Shown piece by piece: positions 22,521-34,248 of a stretch of 64,000 bases of DNA (its first letter is position 1; each line of letters begins with the position of its first letter). The position numbers and the translations under genes were made by a program. The DNA comes from Symbiodinium natans. Its lineage: Eukaryota > Sar > Dinophyceae > Suessiales > Symbiodiniaceae. Below the pieces are notes generated by a model that was not told where the DNA came from, did no database searches, and saw nothing but the letters and a program-made list of their open reading frames with translations. The stretch covers positions 410,673-474,672 of the forward strand of contig CAJNDS010002349.1 of assembly GCA_905221605.1 (NCBI GenBank). The letters run 5' to 3'.

Positions 22521-24479
22521 ATGCGGTAACTTGTCAATGGTGGTTTTACTGCGTTCATTCGTGCCCCGAATCGCATGTGGACACAGTGTCCGAAGCAAGG
22601 AGCCTCGAGGAAGCTCTTGTACCACAGAGAACTCCTGCCTGCCACAAGTTGCCACAGGTGCCAAGGCAGCAAGGTAAAGGGCAAGACAATGAAAGGCACG
22701 TGGCGCACCCAGAGCGGACCATGGGGATCTGGTCTCGCCAGCCATTGAACGAGGCAGCAAGGAACACATTCTGGCCTAGGCCGCATGCATCTCGAGCTTG
22801 CGAATCGCCGAATCTACCTAGGAGTCGCACCGCCATGTGTCCAAGTGAAGACCACAGGAATGCCTTGGAGAGTCACGGCAATGTCACGGCATGTTACGGC
22901 TTCCCCCCTGTGTTGTCTGCGCTTCTGTTTTTCGACAAAGGGAAAGCTCTGAGACGCTTTCGCTGGCAATTTGAGGATTTCTAAAGGTGAAAGGCAGAGT
23001 GAGGCCAAACCAGAGTTGCCAAGCAGCGATCGTCCTGCACGGAGTCAACGTCAACAGTGCTCGTCATCTCCTTTGCTAAGGCTGCACGCAAGAGGCAAGG
23101 CACGCAACATGCCACGTTCCACGTTCAACGTTTCCTAACGTCGCAATGCGAGTGTGGGCCCGACTGGAGAGGGGCCGCCCTGTGGCACGAAGGCGGTGCC
23201 GCTGGGCAAGGCCACGCCTCTTTGAAACTATCCGAAACCAGAAAAAGTCTAAAATATAAAAGCAAAACCAACAGGTCGTCACAGCCTTCCAAGAGGCATC
23301 TAAGCAGACTAGCATCTGGCAGGCGGAAAACGTGAGGCATAAAGGCTCGGCAAACCTATTCGCAGTTACACTGTTCGCTTCTTGGGAACGGTGCGCGTTT
23401 GGGGCTTCAAACCCGAAAGGACTTCTGTGTCGATGTCTCTCTCCAGCTGGTTCTCCTTGCCATTTTTGCAGGGGGCTTCTGCTGGATCTTGCTGTTGCGT
23501 GCGGGCATTTTCTGAGCAGCGCCTTGGAAGCACCCAGATGGCTACAAGGACCCCCGGAAACCCTCCAAGGGACCCCTCGTTCTCTCCATCGCTCGTCTTC
23601 TCACGAACACGTCCAACACACCTGCACCGTAGGCGTGGTCACAACTGTAACACGCCTGATGGCCCCCGGCTGGCCAAGGTCCGCCTGCCACAATTGCCAC
23701 CAATATCCACCAATTGGCACAAACACATCTTTCACATCTTGCACACCGTGCAAACCGTATCACTGCCATCAACTAATGTGCAGAACAAGCCACTGCCTCC
23801 CTTGCTGGTTGCCCATTTTGCGATTGGAGCCTACCTCAGCACGACGGGTAGAACTTAGCAAGGGGCGCAACTGGTATCTCAAGCCTAGCTGATCTTGAGG
23901 ATCCTTCTGGTTCACAGAAACGGGGAAAACCATCAGGGCGCCGACTGACTTGCAAACACGCCCATTGCCCCCTGGAGACTCATCGAAAGGATCTCCGGAC
24001 TCTTTCTTGTGTCAGAGTGCTGGCAATGGGTTCTAGCAGCATTCCAGCATGCGTGTACTGCTTCTTGCTGGTGTGCTTCTAGGCCCTAGGCTGAACCTGC
24101 ACGGCCACTGGCAAAGACCGGCCAAATGGCAAGATTGTGAAATTACAAAAAGTGAGCATGCATGGGCAACGAAAACCAAGGCTCATCAATCTCCACGAAG
24201 CTGTTTTCGACTGTGCAACGCCAAAACTCGTGTCACCACCAGTCAGGTCGAAACAGCAGCCAGCAGGTTCAACGCAGGCTTGCCTTAGGCCCAAAAGGCT
24301 CCACGACTGGGCACAGCAAAAGGCAATGCGAGATCCGTGCCATGTGCACCGGAGCCACCAAGGTCCTTGTACCTCCGAAGCGCTTCACTACAGCCCCCAA
24401 GTATGAAGGCAGACAACCAAAAAAGAACTAAATGCTTGTCATTGTGTTGTTGCTGTTGCCTCATTGAAGCATAGGATTT
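22521..24479. other. No gene recognised
   Basis: Mixed-composition DNA without long or family-like frames. It may be 3' flank of EMC2 and spacer to the retrotransposon. Confidence 0.4.
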
Positions 24480-26574
24480 GGGCTTCACAGGCTCTCGCAG
24501 CTTTGGGCACGCGGTTCGAAGCCTTTGCACCGTGAACTTCTGCAGCTCCTGAAGCTGCTTTGACCTCAGAATAAACAAAAAAGAGCTCCTTTCTCTGCTC
24601 TTCTTGACCCGATATTTCCATTTTTTTTGCGTGCTTTTGGAGGTGTTTTTTGCACTCTCAGTGTTTTCCGTGATCATTTCTGAAGGAACAGGCGGACCGT
24701 ATGCTGGAGACCCCTAATAAAACAGGACTGTTGCGCATTCATGCTCCTTCTGCCAAGCTACTTCTCTCGAGTCTTGTCCTTCTCCATCAAAGCCTCAGAG
24801 CAGACCCGAGACAACTCGAATCCGACAAGATTCAAAAACAAGTGCAAGTGGAGTGCAGGACCAAAGGTCCGGCGCTTTAGCACCAGGCCATGTTGCAAGC
24901 CACCAGCCCCCAAAGCGCACGAAGATTTGCACCGTCAAGATAGGCTGCTAGGCTGAAGTACCTCCAGCCACCGGCACTCTGCACGACTTTGAGAGTTGGA
25001 GCGAATTGCAGGGAGTTGGAGGCCCGGACTTTCTGCTTGTCTCTAGGTCCCCCGTAGAGTACAGGAGCTCTGCATACGTGAGAATGTTGTACCTGAGACA
25101 AAGCTCCTGGGACCTGTTCTCCTCTCCCACACCTTTTCAAGGCTCACTCTGAGACCCAGGCATAGAACGGGGATTGTGGACAATGAGCTCTTCAAAGCAG
25201 AACACTGCCCGCTGCAGCATCCCGCACTGGCGGACAAGACTTCAACAAATAGCCGGCTGACATGGCATCCGCTTCATAGTTGCTGTATGCCTCAAGATAC
25301 AGCTCCCCAAGCTCATGCCAGACCTGCACGCAGCTGACACTTTCCGGACCAAAACTCCTGCAAAATATCTCTCATGTTTTTTTCTTGTCAGGTCGATCTC
25401 CTCCGAGTCGGTGCTGAAGGTCTCGAGGTAGGTGTTGATGGACTCGATGGCCTTTAGAGTTTAGAGATGTAGATGCGACCGTGATACCCTGAATGAATGC
25501 TTAAGTTATGCCTCAGGAACTTTGCCGCTCTGCTTGTACCTTCGGAATGCAGCGCAGTGCAGCGCAACTGATAGCCGTGGGCTATGGCTTTGGCAGCTCA
25601 AGCTCTCTGGGGCGACGACATAGCGATGAGGCGCTTGTGAGTCACAGTATCCTGGCTATGACACGCACTCACGCGCACGCGCGCACATGCATGCGTAATC
25701 ATGCGTACATGCAACACGACGCAGAAATGTCCCGTTCGCTTGCACGCAACTTGGGAGGCCTCAGGCTTGCCTGCCAAAATCTTCTGGTAGATCTTCTCAG
25801 CCTACAAAAACGGACATAAACGGACGCCACAAGGGCCAAGGTCATGCGGCCATCTTTTGCGGCTCTGTCCCGACTCGCACAAAAGGAATGTGCATGTCTA
25901 GATCTTTGCCGACATTTGCGCGTACGAAGATCACTGGATCAGCTTTCTGCGCACAAATACCATGAAATTTGCATAAAGCTTGAAAAGTTTGAAGTCCCTC
26001 CTTGGAAACTGGTGTTCGCAGAACGGGCTCGTGGCGAGATGGCCCGTCCTACGGGCCTGTCACATGCCCAAGGGCCTCAGGGCCTCTTCCGTGGCTCTCC
26101 TCGGCACTCCTCGGCACTCCTCGGCACTCCTCGGCACTCCTCGACACTCCTCAGCACTCCTCACTACGCAGGCACAGGTGGATTTCACAATTTTCCATGT
26201 CCACCCGTGCTGCATCGTGGTATGTCCCTGAGCGTCGGCAACATCCTTCGCAGGGGCTCTCTCGCTCGTTTTGGAGGTGTTTGCATGTGAACAACCGAAA
26301 AATCTCACGTGGCCTGACCTGCGGGGGCAGCGCAAAACTCGTGATTTTGGGCCCCGTGGTATCGGTACGTCTTTGGCCTGACACCATGAACCGTTAAACT
26401 CTCGACTCCCCGGCCACCTGCACTTCTACGTTGGGCGCTCAGAGGGCACCAGGTGCCTCAAATACCCGCATGCGTGCATTTACAAGATGCCAAGTTTTGA
26501 GAATTGCACTCTGTAATTTCCTCAGCGCTTCAAGAAACTCAAAGTTTGCTCCCCCAGCTTCCTTTGCTCTTGCC

Positions 26575-26623
<49 letters not shown>

Positions 26624-26990
26624 CAGAGCTACAGCACACAATTGTCGGCCTCCTTCCAGTCTGCCAAGCTTTCCTTCTCAATGCCTGTGAAGCGCTTCAA
26701 CCGTTCCAGCAAAAGGGCTTCGCAGCGACCTGGCCTTTCAATCGCTCTACTCGCAGGGATGAGGGAAACTTCTTGGTCAGCTCTTTGAGGCAGTAGTCCT
26801 GCCAAGCACAGCAGCACATCGGAAAGTCTGAAGTCTAAAGTCAGCTAACCACACAATTTGTTCCACAAACAGCTTCTCAGCGCATCGATGTCCCGCCATT
26901 GGTCGCAACCGAGCTCGGCGGCTGCAAGGAAAACCTGCTCCATGACCTGAGGCTCTTTTCGAGCTCCTGCTAGTGTTTTGAGCTCTTTGA
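24480..26990 (-). CDS. EMC2: ER membrane protein complex subunit 2 (EMC2)
   Basis: EMC2 is a TPR protein on the cytosolic side of the EMC insertase, which places membrane-protein segments in the ER. Minus-strand exons (5' to 3'): 26893-26946 (MEQVFLAAAELG; probably starts nearer 26990), 26735-26798 (KELTKKFPSSLRVERLK), 26650-26684, 25751-25801 (AEKIYQKILAGKP), 25604-25651, 25401-25451 (AIESINTYLETF), 25273-25323 (WHELGELYLEAYSNY), 25162-25211 (AVFCFEELIVHNPRS), 25030-25113 (YAELLYSTGDLETSRK), and about 24893-24961 (ANLRALWGL). These match the family in order and spacing, and all joins keep codon phase. Donors are GA, GC, GC, GT, GC, GA, GC, GC, GT. A possible last exon, about 24480-24560, reads ELQKFTVQRLRTACPKL. 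The N-terminal exon and the segment before the last exon were not found. Confidence 0.92.
26095..26165. repeat. 10-bp CTCGGCACTC tandem repeat
   Basis: About six copies with small changes in the last ones. It lies inside the 0.85-kb EMC2 intron between exons ending at 26650 and starting at 25801. Confidence 0.9.
26579..26625. repeat. (GA)n microsatellite
   Basis: Nearly pure GA run in the same EMC2 intron. Confidence 0.9.
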
Positions 26991-27039
26991 CAAAGCCTCT
27001 TGGAATACTCGCTTGTTTTGAACCCCTCGCTCCCTCTCT

Positions 27040-27156
27040 CGCTGTCTCTCTCTCTCTCTCTCTCTCTCTGTCTCCTTCTCTCTTTCTTTCTTTCGTTCTT
27101 TCTTTCTGTCTTTCTTTCTGGGGGCGTGGGGGCAAAACCCCCGGGCGACCGCACCA

Positions 27157-27187
<31 letters not shown>

Positions 27188-27190
27188 GCC
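27040..27190. repeat. (CT)n and TTTC-type microsatellites
   Basis: A CT run at about 27044-27075, TTTC/TTCTG units to 27120, and a second CT run at about 27161-27187. It lies just upstream of the EMC2 exons. Confidence 0.9.
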
Positions 27191-27219
27191 TTGGATGCTT
27201 TGGGTGGGTTTTTGAGTTT

Positions 27220-28745
27220 TTTCAACTTTTCGAACTTTCTAGAACATTTGAAACTTGTAGAACTTTCCGGACCGTTTAGAAAATGTTAAGCTGTCACAAC
27301 TTTTTGAACTTCTGGAACTTCTAGAAATATTAAAGCTTCTAGACTTGTTAATCTTTTGAACTGTTGGATTGTTGATAACGCCCAGAGCTTGTCGAACTTT
27401 AGAGCTGCTTAACCTTGCATTTTCTCTTTCAAGAGCTGTAGAACGCGTGTGTGTAGGTACGCGCGGGCTATATCTTCCTGGGCCTTTCTTCCTCTGCTGC
27501 TGCTACTTCAAGCGGATGGGAATTGGAGGGGTGGGTGGCACACCCCTGCATGGACAAACTTGTCCATACGGACCTGGAAACTGTACAATTTTCAAGACAA
27601 CAGGACGACAGGTGGGCTACTGACTGGAATGCTGCCTTCAGAAGCAGGCCAGGGAAGCTCACACTCTCAATTGCAGCGGAATGTTGCTTTTAAAAAGCAA
27701 GTCAGAGAGGGCCAACTGCGCCAGAAAGAAGCCGGCCCGGAGGACTTTTTGAACTTTTGGAACGCTTGGAACGCTTGGAACGCTTGGAACTGTTAGAACT
27801 TGTTTAGACTCCTAGAACTTGCCAAAGTGGTAACATCAGGTGACATAAGAACCAAGTTGTCCCAAGACCCCGTGGACCCAAGCTGGAGTACAAGGCCGAG
27901 CCAAAAAATCAAAAGGAGCTGTTCACAGGCAACGGCCGGGTGCATGGAGGAAGCCGAGCCGAAGGGGGGACACTGAGAGGAGAGAAAATGGGAGGTTGTG
28001 CTGGCATGTGGTATGCGATCAGGTTGGGACTGCTTCGAAAAATTAGGAGGGGTTGGCCCCGCCTTCCCAGTACTATGCGAGCGCGGTTTCTTGTGGTTTG
28101 TGCTGTTTCGCCGAAAGGTATTCAGTATGCATACTAGGACTAAGCACGCCTTAACGCTCCCTCAACTAGGATAGAGAGCGGATCAAAGTGCTGCAGGCTT
28201 CAGGAACTTTTTGAACTTTTTGAACTTCTAGAACTGTCTGAACTCATAACTTCTTGAACGTTTGGAACTGCGTCCGCTTTTGGATCTTTGCGAATGTTAA
28301 GAACCACCTAGAGATATATCAACTCTGCAACTGCAAAGAATCAGTGATTTGTTCGAACCCCTCAATTCTTGAAAGCTTTTAGAACTGTTCGACAACTCTT
28401 TAAGGCTTTGGAGCCCGTAGCTTTCAGAGATTTAAGAACTTTAGAGTTTATAGAACCTGTCGAGCTCTTGGAACTTTTTCTAACACCTTTACAACAAGTG
28501 AAGCTGTTGGAACTGTTGGAACTCTAAAGCTTTCAGAACTATTCGAACTTGTAGAACAGAACTTCTAGACGTTTAGAACAAAAAGGAACTTTTCCAACCG
28601 TTAGAACTTTGAGAGCTGTTAGAACTTTGAGAAGTTTTTGAACTTGTAGAACTTCTGAATCTTCTGGAACTTTGAGAATTTGTTGGCTCTTTGGGGCGCT
28701 TTTCAGCCCCTGTAGAACTTCTTGGGACGCTTAGAACCTGTTAGA
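27220..28745. repeat. Degenerate GAACTT / TTCTAGAA repeat field
   Basis: Blocks at 27220-27420, 27745-27840 and 28200-28745 are built of variants of TTGAACTTCTAGAACTTT at a spacing of about 10 bp. Many units contain TTCnnGAA inverted pairs. No coding frame is convincing. Bases 27850-28190 between blocks show nothing recognisable. Confidence 0.7.
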
Positions 28746-28754
28746 ACCTGCGTT

Positions 28755-29110
28755 GTCTGCAACGCTCTTCTCCAAAAGTGAGCCGAGGCGGCGGTCCAGA
28801 CCTCGTTCCCCAGCGCCCGCGCGCCGCCCTTGAGCAGCCGGGCGCCTCAGAGGCGCAGAGCTGAGCAGAGCCCCCGCGCTGCCCGCGCTCGCGAATGCTC
28901 TCCCTTCTCTGGCTCTCCGAGTTTCCTCTCTGAGAAGAGGGGTCCCGCGCCGTGGAGCAGGACGAGCTCGGGCTGGTGGATCTTGTGCGTTCTGGCGAGC
29001 ACTATGTGAGCCGAACTGTCTATGCTTGGTTTGTGTGCTTTGTTCGTGAGGCCTCATGAATTGGAGCAGCTCCGTCGCCTGGCAGGAGCCACAAAAATAG
29101 ACCTGCTTGC
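28755..29110 (-). CDS. GC-rich candidate coding segment, unrecognised
   Basis: A minus-strand frame of 129 codons in an abruptly GC-rich island. It includes VYFCGSCQATELLQFMRPHE and an Arg/Ala-rich helix-prone part ending GLDRRLGSLLEKSVAD. No family is recognised and splice sites are not clear. It could instead be a CpG-rich non-coding segment. Confidence 0.25.
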
Positions 29111-30290
29111 AAGGCTCCAAAGAAGGTGTTTTGCTGAGCGGCAGAGGTTGCGGACCTGAGAATCGCTGGACTCCAAGACTCTGTTAACACCAATTCACGA
29201 ACGCCACGAGACGCGGAGATTCAGCTGCGCACCCGCTCTGTGCTTTGGCGATCATGGCCTCGTACCTAGAAGAGAGCAGGAGAAAGAGCCTGAAGGAACA
29301 GAAGGAACGGAAAAAGAAGTGAAGCAAAAGGAAAAGCAAGCTCAAAGCTTTCCACCCCAAAACAACAGATGAGCGGGGCCCCGACTGCCTGGGCTCCATG
29401 GCGTGGCCCATGTGGGCGAGCGGCTTTGGGGGCTCCCCCCGCTTCACTGGGCTCTCCCACTGTGCTAAGAGCTGTAACCGAGATCTGCGTCAAGAGACCC
29501 TGACAAAGGCAGCTTCAAGAGACCCTGACAAAGGCAGCTGAAAGGTACAACTGAAAGGTCCTTACATGGCAGACATGGAGGACACTTTTCTACATCCTCG
29601 GACCATATGTTCTGTGAGATACGTTCATCCCCAGACGACATACTCCGAGAATTACGTGCAATGTACACTACTTGGCATTCACTGGGATCCAACACTGCAG
29701 CCCCTTTGAGGCCAGCATTTCCGTTCGCCATCTCACTTCTGCAGCTTCGGCCGCATGTTCTCATGCCCAGCGCAGGCCGATGTACTTGGATGCAGGCAAA
29801 GAGAAGGGAAGCAAAGCACCAAATTTGACTGACATCGGCTTTCATGCATCAAGAAGCATGTTCGGGTCCGCAATGGGCTGGGCGGCTCCGCGCATGACTT
29901 ACTCCACTTCCGACGTCAATTGGCCGCGTTTGTACTGGCTCCTGCAAACTTGTTAGGCCGAAGGGCCGACTTGAGAGGTCTGGACGGAAAAGACTGAGTG
30001 GACAAGCGTTTGCAGAGTGCACTGCCTCCTCTGGGAGCAGGCCTGCATTTTGGCAGACCGTGCCCGTGTGTGGGATGTCCTTCTTCGGTCCTGGACAAGC
30101 CCCTCTCTACAAACAACAGCTGCTCTGGTGAAAGTTCTGCCCGCCCCGTCACCTGGGAGGACTTTGCTGGAAGAAGGCTTTTGCCTTGCCCAACAGGTGG
30201 CAAGTGGCGAACAAGCAGGAACACAACAAAGAACAAGAACACCACAAGTTGAGCTCCAAGCAGGGAATGCTCTTTGAACAATCTAAGGAG
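29111..30290. other. No gene recognised
   Basis: A short minus-strand segment near 29220-29265 follows CTTCTAG and reads YEAMIAKAQSG, ending before GTGCGC, so it could be an isolated exon. A 24-bp direct duplication (GACCCTGACAAAGGCAGCT) occurs at about 29497-29541. Otherwise nothing is seen. Confidence 0.3.
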
Positions 30291-30299
30291 CTTGAATAC

Positions 30300-30330
30300 A
30301 TGTACGTGTATATATCTATATTGATATATG

Positions 30331-30362
<32 letters not shown>

Positions 30363-30365
30363 CAA
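30300..30365. repeat. (TA)n-type microsatellite
   Basis: TATATA/TACATA units. Confidence 0.9.
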
Positions 30366-31029
30366 ATTACACCTACACATACATGTTATGTATATGCTAC
30401 CCAAGCGGACATCCACCTCACAGACCGATAAGAAAGGATGTGACGTATCTATAGGTCGGTCTTCCCAAGCGATATGAAAAGAACAACTTTTGCTATTTGG
30501 AATTATTGTGTTCTCTGGGCCAGAAAGGCTTGTTCTAGGCAAATCGTGTCTCCCCTTTCAAATTACATACGAGTACACACAGATCACATATGCATTCCTT
30601 AAGCAGTGTGCCAACACTAAGGGTTCTTACGTTCAGTGTCATGAAAAGAATAAGATTGAGTTGCACACGAGACGCCCACGATACGAGGACGCTGTTCCTC
30701 GAGCGGTGGTCGCAATTTGGACATATTTTTTCCACGGCGCGGGTGCCTGCGCTCACCAGTCAGCGCAATCGGCGTAAGATAGCTCAGCCCGTACTTCGGC
30801 CACGCGGCCACGCCTTCCGCCTTCCGCCCACACCCTGCTTTTGGCTTCGTGCATAGTGTCGCATCGCGCTCTCGCCTAGGCCCCGTACGCGGACGGAAAG
30901 CGTGTTCTCAGCCTGGGTTCCGTGCACTTTTTGAGGCTTGCATCGCTGAGTGTCCTGAAAACGCGACAGGCGCGTGGATTCCTCGTTGTTGGCCGTTGGA
31001 TGGGTTCGCTGCGTGTGGCCAGACAAAGG

Positions 31030-31400
31030 GGATTTGCAATTCGCGATGTTGGAGATAGCGCGGTGCTCCCGCCTGGGCGCCGCGCGCATCGATGTTGTCA
31101 TCCTCGTAACTGTCGTCGCTTCCGGGTTCGCGAAATGCGAAACTGTTGCGCTGCGCGTTTGAACGAAGGTCTGGGTTCGAAAAATGTGAAATGTCGTCCT
31201 TCTTGGACCTCTGCGATCGCCAAATGCGAAGCTGTCGTTGCTTTTGGGCATCTTTGCATTTCGGCCCACCTAGGCACAGGTGCATCGACGCAGCTAACTG
31301 CCGCTTTCAGAAATCCGGGTTCCTGAACGAAACCGCCGCTTTTGGACATCGGGGTTCCCGACATGCGAAGCTGTCGTCACTTTTGGTGTTCTTGGAGGAC
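31030..31400. repeat. Degenerate tandem repeat with GCGAAGCTGTCGT core
   Basis: The core AAATGC GAAGCTGTCGTTGC (with variants) recurs near 31130, 31180, 31225 and 31360, usually after GGGTTC and followed by CTTTTGG. Units are about 45-135 bp apart and diverged. Confidence 0.55.
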
Positions 31401-31669
31401 ATCCGAAGCTCTCGAAGGGACAAACGTAGAGTACAAAAGAAGTACGCGGAGAACGGAGCTCTGCACCCAAGCCGATCTTTGAGCCCATGAAGTCATGAAG
31501 CCTGCTCCCAGTTGCGCGCTTCTGCGCATAGACTCGGAGCAGAGACTCGCAAGTTGAGAGTCGAGAGCAGAGCCTCAGTGTTGAGCTCGACATGATGCCC
31601 GGATCTCTCCTCTCGAAAGATCTAGGAGCGGCCCTGAGGGCTCTCAAGATCTTTCGGAAGCCATGAGCA
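31401..31669. other. No gene recognised
   Basis: Non-repetitive sequence without a convincing frame. Confidence 0.3.
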
Positions 31670-31671
31670 TC

Positions 31672-32025
31672 TTGGAAAACATTAAGTTAACCAATGTTTT
31701 CCGTTATTACTGGAGGCAGAATCATGGAAAACATTGGGTTTACCACCAATGCTTTCCGAAAGCTCCGCGTCTTTTGGAACTATGGGCCTGAGCCCCGGAG
31801 TTCGGAAACCATGGAAACTTCTGGAGGCAGAATCACGGAAAACATTGGGGTTTACCAATGTTTTCGATGTTCTCCATGCTTTCTCAGAGATCTCAGGGCC
31901 TCAGGCTCATAGCTACTCATAGTTCCAGAAAATCTAGAATTGTTGGAAAACATTGGTCTTACAAGTGTTTCCATGTTGTTAGGTGGGAATCATGGAAAAC
32001 ATTGGGTTTGCCAATGTTTTCCAAA
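31672..32025. repeat. Five-fold hairpin repeat GGAAAACATTGG/CCAATGTTTTCC
   Basis: A short palindrome with 11-12-bp arms and a loop of about 5 nt occurs around 31673-31700, 31727-31755, 31839-31866, 31944-31972 and 31996-32023. Some arms carry mismatches. The preceding CTGGAGGCAGAATCA is shared by two copies. Confidence 0.8.
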
Positions 32026-33000
32026 CTTCCCCCCGACACAACCTGAAACGTACTATGTGTCACAATCATGCCCTTCATTTTTTTTGGAATCTCTAGGGGG
32101 GTCATTCGATGTAAGAACCACCAATTTTCAGGACTCTTCATTCGTTTATTGTTGACTCCACAGGGGTTTCGTTAAGTAGACGTGGAGAGGTCGTAGGAAG
32201 TCCGGGGAATCATTGACAATATTTCTGCTCACAGTTTTCTCGTTTGCCTGGACTTCCATGCCCACCACGAGCTTTGCTGTTCTACTTCTTTTGATACTCA
32301 TTGCCGTGATCGCAAGTGCTTCTCTGCCTTTCCACCATACTGTAGACTCATCAGCTTGCACACATAAGTCATTAGCCAAAACTTCCGACACGAAAATGCA
32401 TTGACAAGCACATGGAAGCACATTTCATTCGAGAAAAGACGAGAGGAGTTTGATGTGTGCATGTACTGCACTCATAACGGCTTGGATTTTCGCTTCCAGG
32501 ATGGGAAGAAGAACCCTTGCTGGATTGACTTTGCTGTACCGGTGTGTGATTTTCTTGATTTCGCTCGCTTGAAAGGAGGTAACGTTTAGACTTTGTTCTG
32601 TACCGCGAACTAGTACTATGCACTCCAACAAGCGAAACAACAGGCAAGGAGTAGGGATTCATCTTCCCAATCCTCGAGAAGTCAACCAAACTTTAAGCAA
32701 AGAGCAAAGCTTCATCTTCCTAACCCTCTAGGCGGCGAAACCCCAAGCGAAGAGCCAGGATTGAGTCAGGAATGTTCTTCTCAACCTTCTAAACACATTC
32801 TGGTTTTGCTTGACAAAATATTGAAGAAGGTAGGTTCTGGAGGCTGGGGTATATGGGTGCACCCTGGCGCGGAATCTTCTCACACAAACCATTTTCTGAA
32901 ACACAAGGCAGGCCGGCAAAACCATCTTCTCAAGCACAACGAAGGGCTCTGACACGGAACACAGGGCAGCCGGCTAGGTCAAAGGGGGGGGAGCGGGGGG
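32026..33000. other. No gene recognised
   Basis: No convincing exon on either strand. The words CTTCTCAACCTTCT and CCAAGCGAAGAGC recur loosely at 32640-32940. Confidence 0.3.
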
Positions 33001-33004
33001 CTAG

Positions 33005-33170
33005 CACAAATACATATGTATATGTATATATATATATATGCCATATACATATATATGTATACATATACATATACATATACATGTACATATACATATACAT
33101 GTGCATATATACATATATAGATATATGTATACATATGTATGTATGTATGTATACAAATGTGTGTATTCAA
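33005..33170. repeat. ACATAT microsatellite
   Basis: ATACATATACAT units mixed with ATAGATATATGTAT. ORFs on both strands (Tyr/Ile/Cys-rich) are artefacts. Confidence 0.95.
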
Positions 33171-33204
33171 ACAAACAGCATAAAAAGCCTTTCCTGAAAA
33201 GCAC

Positions 33205-33495
33205 GGCACAGACTTGTCGCTCTCTCCCTCCATGTGTTTCCCTGGTCTCCCGCTTCGAGAGTGACAGGGACACCGAGGAGATCGTCTTCACCGAGAAGAT
33301 CCGCTTAGACCTCCCCAACAGCAGATCAGAGCTCTCTGAGCAAGTGAAGAGCTCCGTGAAGTTAGAGAGAAGGAAACAGTGTGAGAAAAAAGAAAAACAG
33401 CAAACATTTCGGGGACGCCAAGGGGCAGGGCAAGGGGCGGGGCAAGGGGCGGAGCAAGGGGCGGGGCAAGGGGCGGGGCAGGGGGGGGGTGGGGA
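33205..33495 (+). CDS. Coding-like fragment, plus strand, unrecognised
   Basis: A plus-strand frame reads LVSRFESDRDTEEIVFTEKI, then RLDLPNSRSELSEQVKSSVK and a Lys/Glu-rich stretch. It is followed by AAGGGGC repeats (33420-33490) that encode KGRGKG in the next frame. Codons are strongly GC-ending up to about 33340, and the amino-acid mix is that of a real soluble protein. The Lys-Gly repeat resembles the tails of dinoflagellate copia proteins, so a retroelement fragment is my best guess. The opposite strand is also open, which weakens the call. Confidence 0.35.
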
Positions 33496-33499
33496 GGTT

Positions 33500-34248
33500 C
33501 GCATCCTCTTTACACATGCACAGATACGCCACTTCCTTCCGACAAGTTGGGCACCTGCCTGTCCTCGTCCGTTCTCCGTGGCGATTTGCGAAGTGTGGAG
33601 TTGAGCGGATTGGGCAGATGCAACGTCACACGGTGCGTCAAAACGAGTCTTCATTGTGTCTTCGTGGAGACATGACTTGACAAGCCACGTCCGCTCCACA
33701 GACGTTTGCTGTCGCTGTCTGTTGATGATCTTTTGAGATACCTTGAGATGCATTTTGTGTGTGCGGAGGGGGGGGGGGGCTTGGAGCAAGACACTCCCCC
33801 AGGACCCAGGGCCAATCAGAGAATCAGAACCAATCAGAACACCACACCCACCCATATACACACACAGACACACGGCCAAGGAGCCACCCCAAAACCTCTA
33901 CAAAGGTATGAGTCGGAAATAAAGTTGAGTTGCAGGTCTGTGGAAAGCGTACAGGTCTTCCACAGCTGTCCAATTCCCGTATGATACTGCAAGACTCAGT
34001 GGCAGCGCGTGTTCCAAACAACTCCAAACTGCCCATCAAGCTCTGACACGTGGTTGATTCATGGTTGGGTTACTTCTGCTATCTTCTGCTGTCGCTTCGG
34101 TTGAAGGGTCTTGTCACAGACCAGGCAACCTCCCCGTCATGCGACTTCCTATCAAGTCTCCGTGCTCGAACTCTCGGTCCTGAGCCAGCGACACCGACCA
34201 TGTACACAGGCTGTAATCACTGTAGTCGAACTCTGCGGTGCCCAGTAG
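33500..34248. other. No gene recognised
   Basis: A minus-strand frame near 33540-33720 is open but matches no family. G-run at 33767-33778. Confidence 0.3.

Noticed and set aside
29465-29956. Overlapping ORFs on both strands near 29.5-29.9 kb
   Set aside because: No family similarity, no consistent splice sites, and both strands equally open.
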